Assembly: GCF_013623835.1 (NCBI RefSeq)
Contig: NZ_JABKDE010000008.1
Span: 161,886 to 225,885 of the forward strand
Direction: 5' to 3'
From: Brevibacterium oceani
GTDB taxonomy: Bacteria > Actinomycetota > Actinomycetes > Actinomycetales > Brevibacteriaceae
Length of the DNA: 64,000 nucleotides
Shown here: positions 9,601 to 17,365 of the stretch, one piece after another
Layout of the letters: every line of letters starts with the position of its first letter
Position numbering within the stretch: position 1 is the stretch's first letter
Notes under the pieces: generated by a model
What the model was told of the DNA's origin: nothing
What the model saw: the letters and a program-made list of their open reading frames with translations, nothing else
Database searches by the model: none
Position numbers and translations under genes: made by a program

Positions 9601-10255
9601 GGACGGTGGCGGCCTTCGCCGCGGCTTCGGCCTGGCGGCCCAAGGGTCCGAGCTGCCGGTTGAGTTCGCTGCGCAGGTCGGTGAGTCGGTCGAGGTTCGT
9701 CTGCAGGCCGGTGAGCTTGCGCACCGCTTTGTCCTTGCGCCGACGGTGCTTGAGGACGCCAGCGGCCTCTTCGATGAAGCTGCGACGTTCGAGCGGGTCG
9801 GCATGGAGGATCGCGTCGAGGCGGCCCTGACCGACGATGACGTGCATCTCCTTGCCCAGGCCGGAGTCATTGAGCAGCTCCTGGATGTCGAGCAGGCGGG
9901 CGGGAGCGCCGTTGACCGCGTATTCGGAACCGCCCGTGCGGAACAGGGTCCGCGAGATGGTGACCTCGGTGTAGTCGACGGGAATGGCTCCGTCGCTGTT
10001 GTCGATGGTCAGGGTCACCTCGGCGCGGCCCAGGGCCTGCCTTTTCGAGGTTCCGGCGAAGATCACGTCGTCCATCTTCCCGCCGCGCAGGTTCTTCGCG
10101 CCCTGCTCCCCCATCACCCAGGACAGGGCGTCGACGACATTGGACTTGCCCGAACCGTTGGGACCGACGACGCAGGTGATCCCCGGCTCGAACTTGAGAG
10201 TCGTGGCCGAGGCGAAGGACTTGAATCCACGCAGGGTCAGGCTTTTGAGATGCAT
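6665..10255 (-). CDS. smc: Chromosome segregation protein SMC
   Basis: SMC ATPase that condenses and helps segregate the chromosome with ScpA and ScpB. It has 1196 residues from ATG 10255, which gives the canonical MHLKSLTLRGFKSFA opening. In-frame starts 15 and 30 nt further upstream add non-conserved residues. A -10-like TATGCT lies 10 nt before this ATG. Walker A GPNGSGKS is at 31-38. Long coiled coils flank a hinge at about 505-680. The C-terminal head has the LSGGER signature and Walker B FYVMDEVEAALDD. The hinge contains an inserted Gly/Ser-rich loop encoded by an 18-bp tandem repeat (8495-8530), twice reading STGGAR/STGGKG. Normal length for the family. Confidence 0.96.
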   Translation of the reverse strand: MHLKSLTLRGFKSFASATTLKFEPGITCVVGPNGSGKSNVVDALSWVMGEQGAKNLRGGKMDDVIFAGTSKRQALGRAEVTLTIDNSDGAIPVDYTEVTISRTLFRTGGSEYAVNGAPARLLDIQELLNDSGLGKEMHVIVGQGRLDAILHADPLERRSFIEEAAGVLKHRRRKDKAVRKLTGLQTNLDRLTDLRSELNRQLGPLGRQAEAAAKAATVQATLRDATARLLADDAVRMQSSLASSTEGEDHSDRISDLDHRRMRTEARLSEIETRLSGLDAELEAQRTAESRTQTQIVRAQGLTQRAEDKRSHLLSEVTSLGRRESKSPDELRAQAERFRSELTDAEAAVTETTTALNANQQRKEELTGALRSAEDEVKAAQIAITEAVKNRSALVSKLTQAEERITDLTTRIESNQAEIETVTERITARSTELEAAETGVEDVEAGETELDSAYESAQETLEQLEAERTQLQERQAQTASELSSAKARAEALALGTALEADLEEIVNADLPGVGTAVTERLSVTTGYEMAAAAALSTTVSGVIVDNPEVALAVLDHLGEDTNVSLTVPSGANAVAARSTGGARSTGGKGGDSPAALPDLASLPGADAEAGALTWLRDLVSSDVPELQTLLDESLHAVVCVPDARTGVALTTARPDLTAVTAHGEVLSATRISRARTASGTRLASQTALEDTQATITALEERAVSIDAELAELEPRLATARHDSAAALDALHSSDAKIMAAAEEVSRITGEIGVARTRLQRAEENAAELKSRLDAARSEAEAAQAALAGAAEVDEVVDTTRRDELSAEVSQSSEDLVEARISHKSATDRARFLSDRVESLLRAAKAEEAAREQTQRTIAKKKRAAAQTLLIAETAADAVTLATDTVAELGEAIQLLVDERGGLREEKSRLGEELGQTRTELQKLKDAAAEAELAKERYRLKLEEIAHRSEEETGLGIERLIDEFGPHLSVPSFEEGVEDRPYVRPEVEKRQKQAAASLKRIGTVNPLALEEYEALKERHQFLEKQIADIEASRKDLMQLVEEVDKHVERVFAEAYADTAREFEDIFSRLFPGGEGALSLTDPDDMLTTGVDVHARPAGKKVKRLSLLSGGERSLVAVAMLVAIFKARPSPFYVMDEVEAALDDLNLSRLLTVFEELQDSSQLIVITHQKRTMEIADALYGVTMHGDGVSKVISQRIP
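8495..8530. repeat. 18-bp tandem repeat inside smc hinge
   Basis: Two exact, adjacent 18-bp copies. They keep the smc reading frame and encode part of an ARSTGG repeat in the hinge region. This is an in-frame duplication in an otherwise conserved gene. Confidence 0.85.
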
Positions 10256-10333
10256 CGTGGAACCCAGCATATCCGTCTCGCCCGCGTGAGACGGGCTCAC
10301 GGGCGGTCGGAATGCCGCAATCGCCGCAGAATT

Positions 10334-10362
10334 CTGCGAACTCCCTGAAATTTTGGTAGGCT
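10334..10362 (+). promoter_or_regulatory. Possible promoter of tRNA-Asn
   Basis: A TAGGCT -10-like hexamer (10357-10362) lies 30 nt before the tRNA, with CTGCGA 17 nt upstream as a weak -35. Only the -10 matches well. Confidence 0.3.
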
Positions 10363-10391
10363 CGCTCTTCGTGCGTGGGAAACCACGCTGT

Positions 10392-10464
10392 TCCTCCGTA
10401 GCTCAGTTGGCAGAGCATTCGACTGTTAATCGAAGGGTCGCTGGTTCGAGCCCAGCCGGGGGAG
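10392..10464 (+). tRNA. tRNA-Asn (anticodon GTT)
   Basis: A 73-nt cloverleaf. The acceptor stem TCCTCCG pairs with CGGGGGA (one T-G wobble) and the discriminator base is G. The anticodon loop CTGTTAA gives GTT, for asparagine. The T arm contains GGTTCGAGCC. The 3' CCA is not encoded. A perfect hairpin terminator follows after 6 nt. Confidence 0.96.
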
Positions 10465-10470
10465 CTGGAA

Positions 10471-10498
10471 GAGGCCCTGCCGCATGCGGCAGGGCCTC
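10471..10498 (+). terminator. Terminator after tRNA-Asn
   Basis: A 28-bp perfect palindrome (GAGGCCCTGCCGCA and its complement) starts 6 nt after the tRNA. It has no loop other than what the centre must open and no T-tract. Confidence 0.75.
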
Positions 10499-10744
10499 CG
10501 ACATGTCGCCGCGCTTTGACAGCGGTGAAGCACAGCCGAGGCGGCGAAATCGTGCGCGTGAGTCGAAATTCCCGCAATCTTCGCCCGATGTCTGCCAAGA
10601 CCATGGACGAGAAGCGTTCGAGTGCAGTCGGCTCGGGCCGCTTCGGCAGCCAGTCCGATGCCGTCCACCCAAGGAAGGAATGCCGAGGAGGGAGTCTGTT
10701 CTCGTCACAGTCACGAGCAGCGATTCCGTTCGGCAATTTCGAGT

Positions 10745-12526
10745 ATGAGCAGTGAACACACAAAGATCCAGGAGCTCATCGAGCACCTGAAGAATCCGAC
10801 GACGAAGCTGAGACCTTTCAGACGAGAAGGTCTCGACAAGGTCGTCTTCTTCGCGGCAGGCGTCCTCGCCGTCGCCTTCGTCGCCTGGGGATTCGTCTCT
10901 CCCGAGAGCCTCGGCGCGGTGGCGGGAACGCTGCTGACCGGGGTCATGGACAACTTCGGATGGCTCTTCGTCATCGCCGCCACGATCTTCACGATCTTCG
11001 TCATCGTCGTGGCCATGAGCAGTTTCGGGCGCATCCCACTGGGCAAGGACGATGAGAAGCCGGAGTTCAAGACCTCATCGTGGATCGCCATGATGTTCGC
11101 CACGGGCATGGGCATCGGACTGGTGTTCTCCGCGGTCGGCGAGCCTCTCTTCTTCTACATGTCTCCTCCCCCGAACACCGTCGACGGCTCCACCGCCGAG
11201 GCGATGGGCACATCCATGGGCACCACGCTCTTCCACTGGACCCTCTACCCGTGGGCGATGTACGCCATCGTCGGCCTCGGTGTGGCCTACGGTTCGTTCC
11301 GCCTCGGGCGTTCGCAGCTGTTCTCGTCGATGTTCACCCCGCTGTTCGGCGAGCGTGCGGTCAACGGCGTCGGCGGCAAGGTCATCAATATCCTCGCGAT
11401 CCTTGCGACCCTGTTCGGCTCGGCCTGTTCACTGGGTCTGGGTGCCATCCAGATCGGCGGCGGCATCGAGTCCGCGGGGATCATGTCCGAGGTCAGTTCC
11501 CCTGTCCTCGTCATCATCATCGCCATCCTCACCGCGGCCTTCGTCGCCTCGGCGGTCTCCGGTGTGGAGAAGGGCATCCAGTGGCTGTCGAACATCAACA
11601 TGGTGCTCGCGGTCATCGTCGCTCTCATCGTCTTCATCGGCGGACCGACGCTGTTCATCCTCAACGTCATCCCCTCCTCGGTGGGCTCGTTCATCCAGGA
11701 TCTGCCGCAGATGGCCTCGCGCACCGCGGCCAATGGTGAGGGTGTCAACGAGTGGCTGTCGTCCTGGACGGTCTTCTACTGGGCATGGTGGGTGTCATGG
11801 TCGCCGTTCGTCGGTCTCTTCATCGCACGAATCTCGCGCGGTCGCACGGTGCGTCAGTTCGTCACCGGCGTGCTCATCGTCCCCTCTGTCGTCTCGACCA
11901 TCTGGTTCGCGATCTTCGGCGGCGGTGCGATCGGCATCCAGGAGCGTGCGGAACGCGGAGAGGGCACGGTCAAGGCCCTGGCGAAGATCGTCGACGGCGA
12001 GCCGGATATCAATATGGACACGATCCTGTTCGATCTGCTGGGCGCCCTGCCGCTGCCGAACCTGATCGCGATCATCCTCATGATCGTCACGGTCATTCTC
12101 ATCGCGATCTTCTTCGTCACCGGTGCGGACTCGGCCTCGATCGTCATGGGCACCCTGTCCGCCAACGGCATGCAGGAGCCGGGCAAGGGCCTCGTCATCT
12201 TCTGGGGCACCGCGACCGGTGCCGTGGCTGCGGTGATGCTCTTGGCGGGCGGTTCCGATCCCGCCGAGGCGCTCGACGGTCTGAAGAACATCACGATCGT
12301 CTCCGCGCTGCCCTTCGTCATCGTCATGCTGCTTCTGTGTGTGGCGGTGTGGAAGGACCTGTCGAAGGATCCGCTCATCATCCAGGAGCAGCTGGCCGCG
12401 CACGTGCTCGAGACCTCGGTGGCCACCGCGGTCGACGAGTACGACGGCGAGATGTTCGGCCTCGAAACCTCGGAACTCCAGATCGACACCGAGGACGACA
12501 CGGAGGCGGACACAACCCAAAAGTGA
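10745..12526 (+). CDS. BCCT-family betaine/choline/carnitine transporter
   Basis: Secondary transporter that imports compatible solutes such as glycine betaine, choline or ectoine with sodium or protons, usually for osmoprotection. It has 593 residues and about twelve transmembrane segments. The BCCT signature is seen as FYWAWWVSWSPFVGLFIARISRGRT split across TM8, and GMGIGLVFSAVGEPLF marks TM3. A charged N-terminal tail (KIQELIEHLKNP) and an acidic C-terminal tail (ETSELQIDTEDDTEADTTQK) may sense osmotic state, as in BetP. ATG 10745 (MSSEHTKIQ) is chosen because upstream residues look non-coding; no good ribosome site is visible. The exact substrate cannot be read from sequence. A 52-bp palindromic terminator follows. 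Confidence 0.92.
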   Translation: MSSEHTKIQELIEHLKNPTTKLRPFRREGLDKVVFFAAGVLAVAFVAWGFVSPESLGAVAGTLLTGVMDNFGWLFVIAATIFTIFVIVVAMSSFGRIPLGKDDEKPEFKTSSWIAMMFATGMGIGLVFSAVGEPLFFYMSPPPNTVDGSTAEAMGTSMGTTLFHWTLYPWAMYAIVGLGVAYGSFRLGRSQLFSSMFTPLFGERAVNGVGGKVINILAILATLFGSACSLGLGAIQIGGGIESAGIMSEVSSPVLVIIIAILTAAFVASAVSGVEKGIQWLSNINMVLAVIVALIVFIGGPTLFILNVIPSSVGSFIQDLPQMASRTAANGEGVNEWLSSWTVFYWAWWVSWSPFVGLFIARISRGRTVRQFVTGVLIVPSVVSTIWFAIFGGGAIGIQERAERGEGTVKALAKIVDGEPDINMDTILFDLLGALPLPNLIAIILMIVTVILIAIFFVTGADSASIVMGTLSANGMQEPGKGLVIFWGTATGAVAAVMLLAGGSDPAEALDGLKNITIVSALPFVIVMLLLCVAVWKDLSKDPLIIQEQLAAHVLETSVATAVDEYDGEMFGLETSELQIDTEDDTEADTTQK

Positions 12527-12537
12527 CCCCTCTTACT

Positions 12538-12589
12538 ACCTGACGGCGGCCCAGCAACCTCGCGCGAGGTTGCTGGGCCGCCGTCAGGT
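12538..12589 (+). terminator. 52-bp perfect palindrome terminator
   Basis: Both 26-nt arms are exactly complementary (ACCTGACGGCGGCCCAGCAA... and its mirror). TTTT follows at 12591-12594. It starts 12 nt after the transporter stop, so it is a textbook intrinsic terminator of exceptional length. Confidence 0.9.
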
Positions 12590-12614
12590 GTTTTGGACGA
12601 AAGGATCTGCTCGG

Positions 12615-13091
12615 ATGAACATGATCATCAGACGCGAGGGAAAGGTCTCGATCACCGTCGGCTGGATGCTCGTCGTCATGGCACTGCTGGCGGTCATCGT
12701 GGCGATCGTTCTGGCGTTCGTCATCAATACCTGGTTCCTCCTCATCCTCTTCGGTTCTCTCATCCTGCTCATCGGGGCCGGAGTGAACTTCCGGATGGGT
12801 TCGCGGGCACGATTGGAGATCACTCCCGAGGAGTTCATCTGGTGCGGCTTCGTCGGTCGTGCGCATCGCATCGGGTGGCGCGATCTCGACCGGATTCTCC
12901 TTCCGGCTCCTGGTTCTCGTCCGCGACTAGTCGCGGCCGCACGTCTGCGGGACGGTTCCATCGTGGAGATCAATGCCCTCTGGGTCTCCCCGACCAACCC
13001 CGCAAACCTGTTCAGCCCACCTGATCTGTCCCAGGAGCGCAGAACCCTCGTCGATGGCCATCGGGCGTTTCTCTCAGGCATGTCCAGGTAG
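12615..13091 (+). CDS. Small membrane protein with PH-like domain
   Basis: A 158-residue protein. Two closely spaced hydrophobic segments (about residues 15-37, VGWMLVVMALLAVIVAIVLAFV, and 40-58) form an N-terminal hairpin. They are followed by a soluble half, RARLEITPEEFIWCGFVGRAHRIGWRD in two blocks, that resembles the bacterial PH (bPH/YdbS-like) domain. The start ATG at 12615 has AAAGGA about 10 nt upstream. The gene begins 25 nt after the palindromic terminator, so it may be transcribed by read-through or from a promoter inside the upstream gene. Function unknown; family placement is a judgement from layout and motif style only. Confidence 0.65.
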   Translation: MNMIIRREGKVSITVGWMLVVMALLAVIVAIVLAFVINTWFLLILFGSLILLIGAGVNFRMGSRARLEITPEEFIWCGFVGRAHRIGWRDLDRILLPAPGSRPRLVAAARLRDGSIVEINALWVSPTNPANLFSPPDLSQERRTLVDGHRAFLSGMSR

Positions 13092-13171
13092 TCCGGGCTC
13101 GGCGCCGGTACTGTAGACAGATGTGACCGGCCCTGCGCCGCTGAACCACGGAGACAAGAAGGGCACCACGG

Positions 13172-14041
13172 ATGCACATCGCCGATGACATCGCTGCTAT
13201 CCACGAGCACAGGGACAGTAGGCTCTGCGTCCTCGCCGGCAACACGGATGACGAACTTTCGACCGAGGCCTCAGCAGTTCTCAACCTGACTCTGCCGACA
13301 CACCATCCCAGTCCGCGCCGGCCCTTGGTCAGCGTCATCGGGGATCAGATCAGCGTGGCGCTGCTCGTCCTCGACGGTGAGCGGACGCAGCACACTCTGC
13401 ACATTCACACCAGCGACCGAGGACTGCTCGTCATCGGAGACGACAAGGCTTTGAAAACCATCTCACGCCACCTGTCGGTCGACTCGGACGAGGATGTCTG
13501 GTCGGTTCTCGTCGGACTCATCCTCATTGTCGCGCGTCGCTGCGAAGAGGCCCTCGAAGAGATCGATGACGAATGTCAGGAACTGGAGTCACAGGCAGTC
13601 GGGTATGCGTCATCACCCAGGCGCCGGTCCATGGGACGACTGCGCGCGGAACTGTTCCGGATCGGTGAGACCCAGGCGGCGCAGAAGAATCTGCTGTCGG
13701 CGGACGAAGAGCTCGCGCAGAGCCTCGGCGAGGATCAGCAGCGCCTCATCGCCCGTGCGGCGACGGCCTTCGGCGCGAACCATTCGATGACCACTCGCCT
13801 CTACGCGATGCTCGGCGATGTCCTCAATGAGCAGGACAGCGTCGTGTCCGAGCGGCTGACTCTCGTGGCGACGATCTTCCTGCCGCTGACTCTGGCGACC
13901 GGGTTCTTCGGCATGAACTTCCAATGGATGCTCGATCGCCTCGGCAGCCTGCCGGGGTTCATCATCTTCGGGCTCGTCGTTCCCGGCGTGCTGACCGTGG
14001 CGACGCTGTTCTTCATCCGCCGCCTGACCCGCACGTCCTGA
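13172..14041 (+). CDS. CorA-like magnesium transport protein
   Basis: A 289-residue member of the CorA/MIT family, which forms pentameric divalent-cation channels. The N-terminal half is a cytoplasmic alpha/beta domain. A long helical stalk (about 110-230, EEALEEIDDECQELESQ) follows. Two C-terminal transmembrane helices come next, the first ending in the diagnostic GMN motif, seen as GFFGMNFQW. The loop after GMN lacks the MPE-type acidic residues usual in Mg transporters (MLDRLGSLPG instead), so another role such as cation efflux is possible. The ATG at 13172 has an AGAAGGG ribosome site. A -10-like TACTGT near 13110 may be its promoter. Confidence 0.85.
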   Translation: MHIADDIAAIHEHRDSRLCVLAGNTDDELSTEASAVLNLTLPTHHPSPRRPLVSVIGDQISVALLVLDGERTQHTLHIHTSDRGLLVIGDDKALKTISRHLSVDSDEDVWSVLVGLILIVARRCEEALEEIDDECQELESQAVGYASSPRRRSMGRLRAELFRIGETQAAQKNLLSADEELAQSLGEDQQRLIARAATAFGANHSMTTRLYAMLGDVLNEQDSVVSERLTLVATIFLPLTLATGFFGMNFQWMLDRLGSLPGFIIFGLVVPGVLTVATLFFIRRLTRTS

Positions 14042-14080
14042 GTACCTGCCGCACTTGCCAATCGGCCCCCTCACCGGAAG

Positions 14081-14680
14081 CGGCTCTTCGCACCGCCAGG
14101 GCCGGTGGCAGATGCCCCGCACCGCTGACTGCTCCTCTGGAACCGCCTCGGCTCACATGCCGAAAAGGGTCGGGATCGCGATCGGTCCGATTCCGAAGAC
14201 GGTGACGACCGCGGCAAGCATCAGCAGGAGCAGGTCGTATTCGGGGCCTCCGGCCGATGCCCAGTACGTCGAGTGCCATTTGAACACGTGCAGGCAGGTC
14301 GTGATGAGCATCAGGATGATCACGCCGATGCCCGCCCACTGGGCGAGGACGCCGGTCGCGAACGAGACCGCTGCAGCGAGTTCGGCGATCGCGACGAACC
14401 ACGCGGTCGGGACATTCAGTCCGTCGGCCTTGGCGAACCGCGGAATGTCCTTGGCCTTGACGATGAATTCGCGAACGAACGCCACTGCCAGCAGAGCGCG
14501 GACGAGCAGGAGAAGCACCCCTGCGACGATCGTTGGAACCGTGAACATGAGCGTTCCTCTCCGAGTCAGTGCCGAGCCGGCGATCTCTCGCCCGAGTCTA
14601 CTCACTCGGCATGCCTCACCGTAAGCAGCTCTTCAGAGCCTCACACCGGTACGCAGACTCGGGAGCGGTGCGAAGAGCCG
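14081..14680. repeat. 16-bp exact inverted repeats flanking the doxX gene
   Basis: CGGCTCTTCGCACCGC at 14081-14096 and its exact reverse complement at 14665-14680. The adjoining 9 nt on the outer side of the left copy match in 6 positions. The repeats enclose the DoxX gene and its upstream gap. No transposase and no target-site duplication are evident. Confidence 0.75.
14153..14548 (-). CDS. DoxX-family membrane protein
   Basis: A 131-residue integral membrane protein with four hydrophobic segments and the typical DoxX features: an early conserved Arg in LLLVRALLAVAFVREF and the C-terminal GPEYDLLLLML stretch. DoxX-like proteins are linked to thiosulfate:quinone oxidoreductase subunits or to redox stress (in mycobacteria, with SodA and SseA), but this subgroup has no fixed role. 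The start is ATG 14548 with GAGAGGA 6 nt upstream. The gene stands alone, converges with the corA-like gene, and is bracketed by 16-bp inverted repeats. Confidence 0.8.
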   Translation of the reverse strand: MFTVPTIVAGVLLLLVRALLAVAFVREFIVKAKDIPRFAKADGLNVPTAWFVAIAELAAAVSFATGVLAQWAGIGVIILMLITTCLHVFKWHSTYWASAGGPEYDLLLLMLAAVVTVFGIGPIAIPTLFGM

Positions 14681-14835
14681 GTCACGGTGCGAGGTGAGGC
14701 AAACAGTGACTGATGCTTCGAGGCGACGCATGTACCGTCTCAGACCTACGGTCTTTCACCCAATCGGGCCCTCGATAGCTCACCCCTATCTGACCGGCGG
14801 CGATCCTTTCCAGCCGGGCTCCCCGAGATTCGCCC
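14549..14835. other. Gap between mutM and doxX
   Basis: 287 bp without a credible gene. It holds the right copy of the 16-bp inverted repeat (14665-14680), a degenerate neighbour of it (CGGTGCGAGGTGAGG just after), and presumably the doxX promoter. I found no clear terminator for mutM. Confidence 0.5.
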
Positions 14836-15735
14836 CTACCGGTACCGCGGGGGCTTCTGGCAGATGGGGCAGAAATGCGTACCCCGGCCGCCGACGGTGA
14901 TCTTCTCGATCGCGGCCCCGCAGCGTACGCATTCCTGTCCGCCGCGGCCGTAGACGAGCAGCGCCCGATCGAAATACCCTGATTCGCCGTTGACGTTGAC
15001 GTAGAGACTGTCGAAGCTCGTCCCGCCGACGGCCAGGGCGTCACCCATCACCGTCGCTGCCGATTCGAGGACGGCGACGAGGCGGCTCTTCCGGGTCCGC
15101 GCAGGCGTCGCCAGGGGGTGCACGCCGGCCCGGAACAGGGCCTCGTCCGCGTAGATGTTCCCGATTCCGCTGATCAGCGTCTGGTCGAGCAGCGCGGCCT
15201 TGATCGCCGTGCGCTTCCTGCCGAGCTCCGCCACGACGATCTCCGGATCGAACGCGGGCTCCAACGGGTCCGGAGCGATATGGATCGCCGAGGCGGGGAC
15301 GAGACGACCGTACCCGTGCACAAGCGGTTGGACACCGATATGGCCGAAGATCCGCTGGTCGACGAAGCGCAGTTCGCGATCGCTGTCGAGGTGCAGGACC
15401 GCACGAGTGTGCCGATGGATTTCCTCACCGGGTGAGTGGATGCGCAGCTGACCGCTCATGCCGAGATGAAGGAGAATGCCGAGCTCAGGACCGGCTGAGA
15501 GCCCGACCTGCTCACCGAGGCTGAGCCACATGAACTTCCCGCGCCTCTCGGCACCCAGGATCCGGACCCCGGAGACCGCGGTGGCGAAGGCGTCGACGGC
15601 AGAAGAATCGATGCGACGCCGGGACGTCGTGCCCAGGATTCGGGGGTCGACCACCTCGGCGCCGGTGATCGTGGTTCCGGCCGTCCATTCGTCGACGCCG
15701 CGGCGGACGCTTTCGACCTCGGGAAGCTCAGGCAT
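14836..15735 (-). CDS. mutM: Formamidopyrimidine-DNA glycosylase (Fpg/MutM)
   Basis: Base-excision repair enzyme that removes 8-oxoguanine and formamidopyrimidines and nicks the strand by beta,delta-elimination. It has 299 residues. The N-terminus is MPELPEVE; the catalytic Pro2 and Glu3 are intact after Met removal. The conserved Lys of RRGKFMW, the helix-two-turn-helix QTLISGIGNIYADE (about residue 185), and the C-terminal zinc finger (CVRCG...CPIC, about 268-292) are all present. It follows rnc by 32 bp on the same strand, the usual rnc-mutM pairing in Actinobacteria. Confidence 0.97.
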   Translation of the reverse strand: MPELPEVESVRRGVDEWTAGTTITGAEVVDPRILGTTSRRRIDSSAVDAFATAVSGVRILGAERRGKFMWLSLGEQVGLSAGPELGILLHLGMSGQLRIHSPGEEIHRHTRAVLHLDSDRELRFVDQRIFGHIGVQPLVHGYGRLVPASAIHIAPDPLEPAFDPEIVVAELGRKRTAIKAALLDQTLISGIGNIYADEALFRAGVHPLATPARTRKSRLVAVLESAATVMGDALAVGGTSFDSLYVNVNGESGYFDRALLVYGRGGQECVRCGAAIEKITVGGRGTHFCPICQKPPRYR

Positions 15736-15767
15736 GTTGCTCAGGCATCAGCGTCGGCCCCGAATAC

Positions 15768-16472
15768 TCAGCGCCGGTAGTCCGGGTAGATGGTGCGGAT
15801 GGCCTTGACGGCGACCTCGGCGGCGGCGGCTTCGGCGGCCTTCTTCGAGGATCCGTCGCCCGCGCCCCAGCTGTTGTCGCCGAGCATCGCGGCGGCAGTG
15901 AAGACCATCGCGTGGTCCGGGCCGGATGACGTGATCTCGTAGCTCACGGCTCCGAGGTCGAGGTCGGCCGCGGCCTCCTGCAGGGTCGTCTTAAAGTCCA
16001 TCCCAGCGCCGAGGTTGACCGCATCGTCGAGCATGCCGTCGATGAGGCGGTGGACGAAGGCGAAGGCGACCTCGCGTCCGCGGGAGACGAAGGTGGCGCC
16101 GATGAGGGCCTCGACGGTGTCGGCGAGGATCGAGTCCTTGTTCCGACCTCCCGTGAGCTCCTCACCCTTACCCAAAAGGATGTGCTCGCCGATGCCGTGC
16201 TTGCGCGCAATCGACGCCAGGGCACGGGTGTTGACCACGGCCGAGCGCATCTTCGCGAGCTGCCCCTCGGGCAGATCCGGGTTGTCGTAGAACAGCGACT
16301 CGGTGGCCACGAGGCCGAGCACGGAGTCGCCGAGGAATTCGAGGCGCTCGTTGGTCGGGATCCCGCCGGCTTCGAACGCGAAGGAGCGATGTGTGAGAGC
16401 GAGACGAAAAGTCTCGGGATCGATGTCGATCCCGAGACTCTTCTTCAGTGCTGCTGTGGTGTCTGTGTCCAC
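15768..16472 (-). CDS. rnc: Ribonuclease III
   Basis: Double-strand-specific endoribonuclease that processes rRNA precursors and structured mRNAs. It has 234 residues from the GTG at 16472, 4 nt after the rpmF stop. A more upstream frame would run through rpmF, so GTG is preferred. The signature NERLEFLGDS is at 41-50 with the catalytic Glu and Asp. The second acidic cluster DTVEALIGA is near 112. The C-terminal dsRNA-binding domain (about 160-234) ends in KKAAEAAAAEVAVKAI. It is the third gene of DUF177-rpmF-rnc and almost certainly co-transcribed. Confidence 0.96.
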   Translation of the reverse strand: MDTDTTAALKKSLGIDIDPETFRLALTHRSFAFEAGGIPTNERLEFLGDSVLGLVATESLFYDNPDLPEGQLAKMRSAVVNTRALASIARKHGIGEHILLGKGEELTGGRNKDSILADTVEALIGATFVSRGREVAFAFVHRLIDGMLDDAVNLGAGMDFKTTLQEAAADLDLGAVSYEITSSGPDHAMVFTAAAMLGDNSWGAGDGSSKKAAEAAAAEVAVKAIRTIYPDYRR

Positions 16473-16476
16473 AGTG

Positions 16477-16680
16477 TCAGACGTCAGCGACCTTGCGGCC
16501 CTTGTACTCGAGGTACAGCGGGGTGCCGGCTGCGTCTTCGACGACCTTGGCCTGGTGAGGGCGCGAGTACACAACGCGACCGTTCTCCACAGTCTTGACC
16601 AGGTTCGGAGCCTTGGCCTTCCACTGCGAACGACGGTGGCGGGTGTTGCTGCGCGACAATTTACGCTTCGGAACAGCCAC
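16477..16680 (-). CDS. rpmF: 50S ribosomal protein L32 (cysteine-free form)
   Basis: Large-subunit ribosomal protein, 67 residues, [20 protein letters not shown] at the N-terminus. There is no cysteine at all, so this is the zinc-independent (C-minus) form, lacking the two CXXC pairs of the zinc-ribbon type. It lies 2 nt after the DUF177 stop, the near-universal DUF177-rpmF pairing. Confidence 0.97.
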   Translation of the reverse strand: MAVPKRKLSRSNTRHRRSQWKAKAPNLVKTVENGRVVYSRPHQAKVVEDAAGTPLYLEYKGRKVADV

Positions 16681-16682
16681 GT

Positions 16683-17201
16683 CTAGCTCTCTTTCTTCTC
16701 ATCCAACAGATTCTTCAATGATGCGAACGGCGATTCGGATTCGTCATCGTCCACCTCGAGGTCCTCCCCCAGGGTGTAGCTGAACTCCTCGCTCTCATCC
16801 CGTGAGGGATTGAACGGCAGAGCCATCACGACGGCGTCTCTGATCGCGGGCTCGAGGTCGAGCTGATCCCGGTCGATGACGTAGGAGTCCTCGTCGCCTT
16901 CGGCCTGCTCATAGACGTACATCTCCTGGATGTCGACATCTATCGGCAGCTCGATGGGCTCGAGTGTCCTCGCGTCTTCGCCGCGGGCCGTAGCCGAGAC
17001 TGTCCCCGACACGTAGATCCCCTCCGACACACTCTCGAACATCAGCTCGAGCGTCAGTGGTGAACCTTCCGCAACCCCGATCACTTCGATCTTGAGATCC
17101 GCTGGAGCCGACAAGGTGGTGTTCACCCGTTCCCACTCACCCGGATGACCGAGCAGTCCCATGGATCTGAGATCATAGACGAATTCAGATCTGTTCTTCA
17201 T
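16683..17201 (-). CDS. yceD: DUF177 protein (YceD; 23S rRNA accumulation protein)
   Basis: A 172-residue protein of the YceD/DUF177 family, which affects 23S rRNA accumulation and is almost always encoded before rpmF. The ATG at 17201 ([18 protein letters not shown]) is preceded by a strong AGGAGG 7 nt away; a longer frame adds non-conserved residues. The acidic core [15 protein letters not shown] is typical. The cysteines of the zinc-binding tail seen in some homologues are missing (PFNPSRDES instead), which matches the cysteine-free L32 next to it. Confidence 0.88.
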   Translation of the reverse strand: MKNRSEFVYDLRSMGLLGHPGEWERVNTTLSAPADLKIEVIGVAEGSPLTLELMFESVSEGIYVSGTVSATARGEDARTLEPIELPIDVDIQEMYVYEQAEGDEDSYVIDRDQLDLEPAIRDAVVMALPFNPSRDESEEFSYTLGEDLEVDDDESESPFASLKNLLDEKKES

Positions 17202-17258
17202 GCCCCGTCCTCCTGGTGCGTTTGAGGATGTCGCTCCTGCGTTCACACGCGACTCACC

Positions 17259-17288
17259 ATTCTAATCATCAACGCCCACCATTACCAA
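17259..17288 (-). promoter_or_regulatory. Probable promoter of DUF177-rpmF-rnc-mutM
   Basis: On the minus strand, TTGGTA (17288-17283) and TAGAAT (17264-17259) are separated by 18 bp, a fair match to the housekeeping -35/-10 pattern. The -10 lies 57 nt before the DUF177 start. Confidence 0.5.
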
Positions 17289-17365
17289 TCGGGTTCGCCG
17301 AGGCGGCCGAGTGTTCCTGCTCACCTTCGCCGTCCCGGTTGTGCACCGGACCGTTCCCCGCGCGC

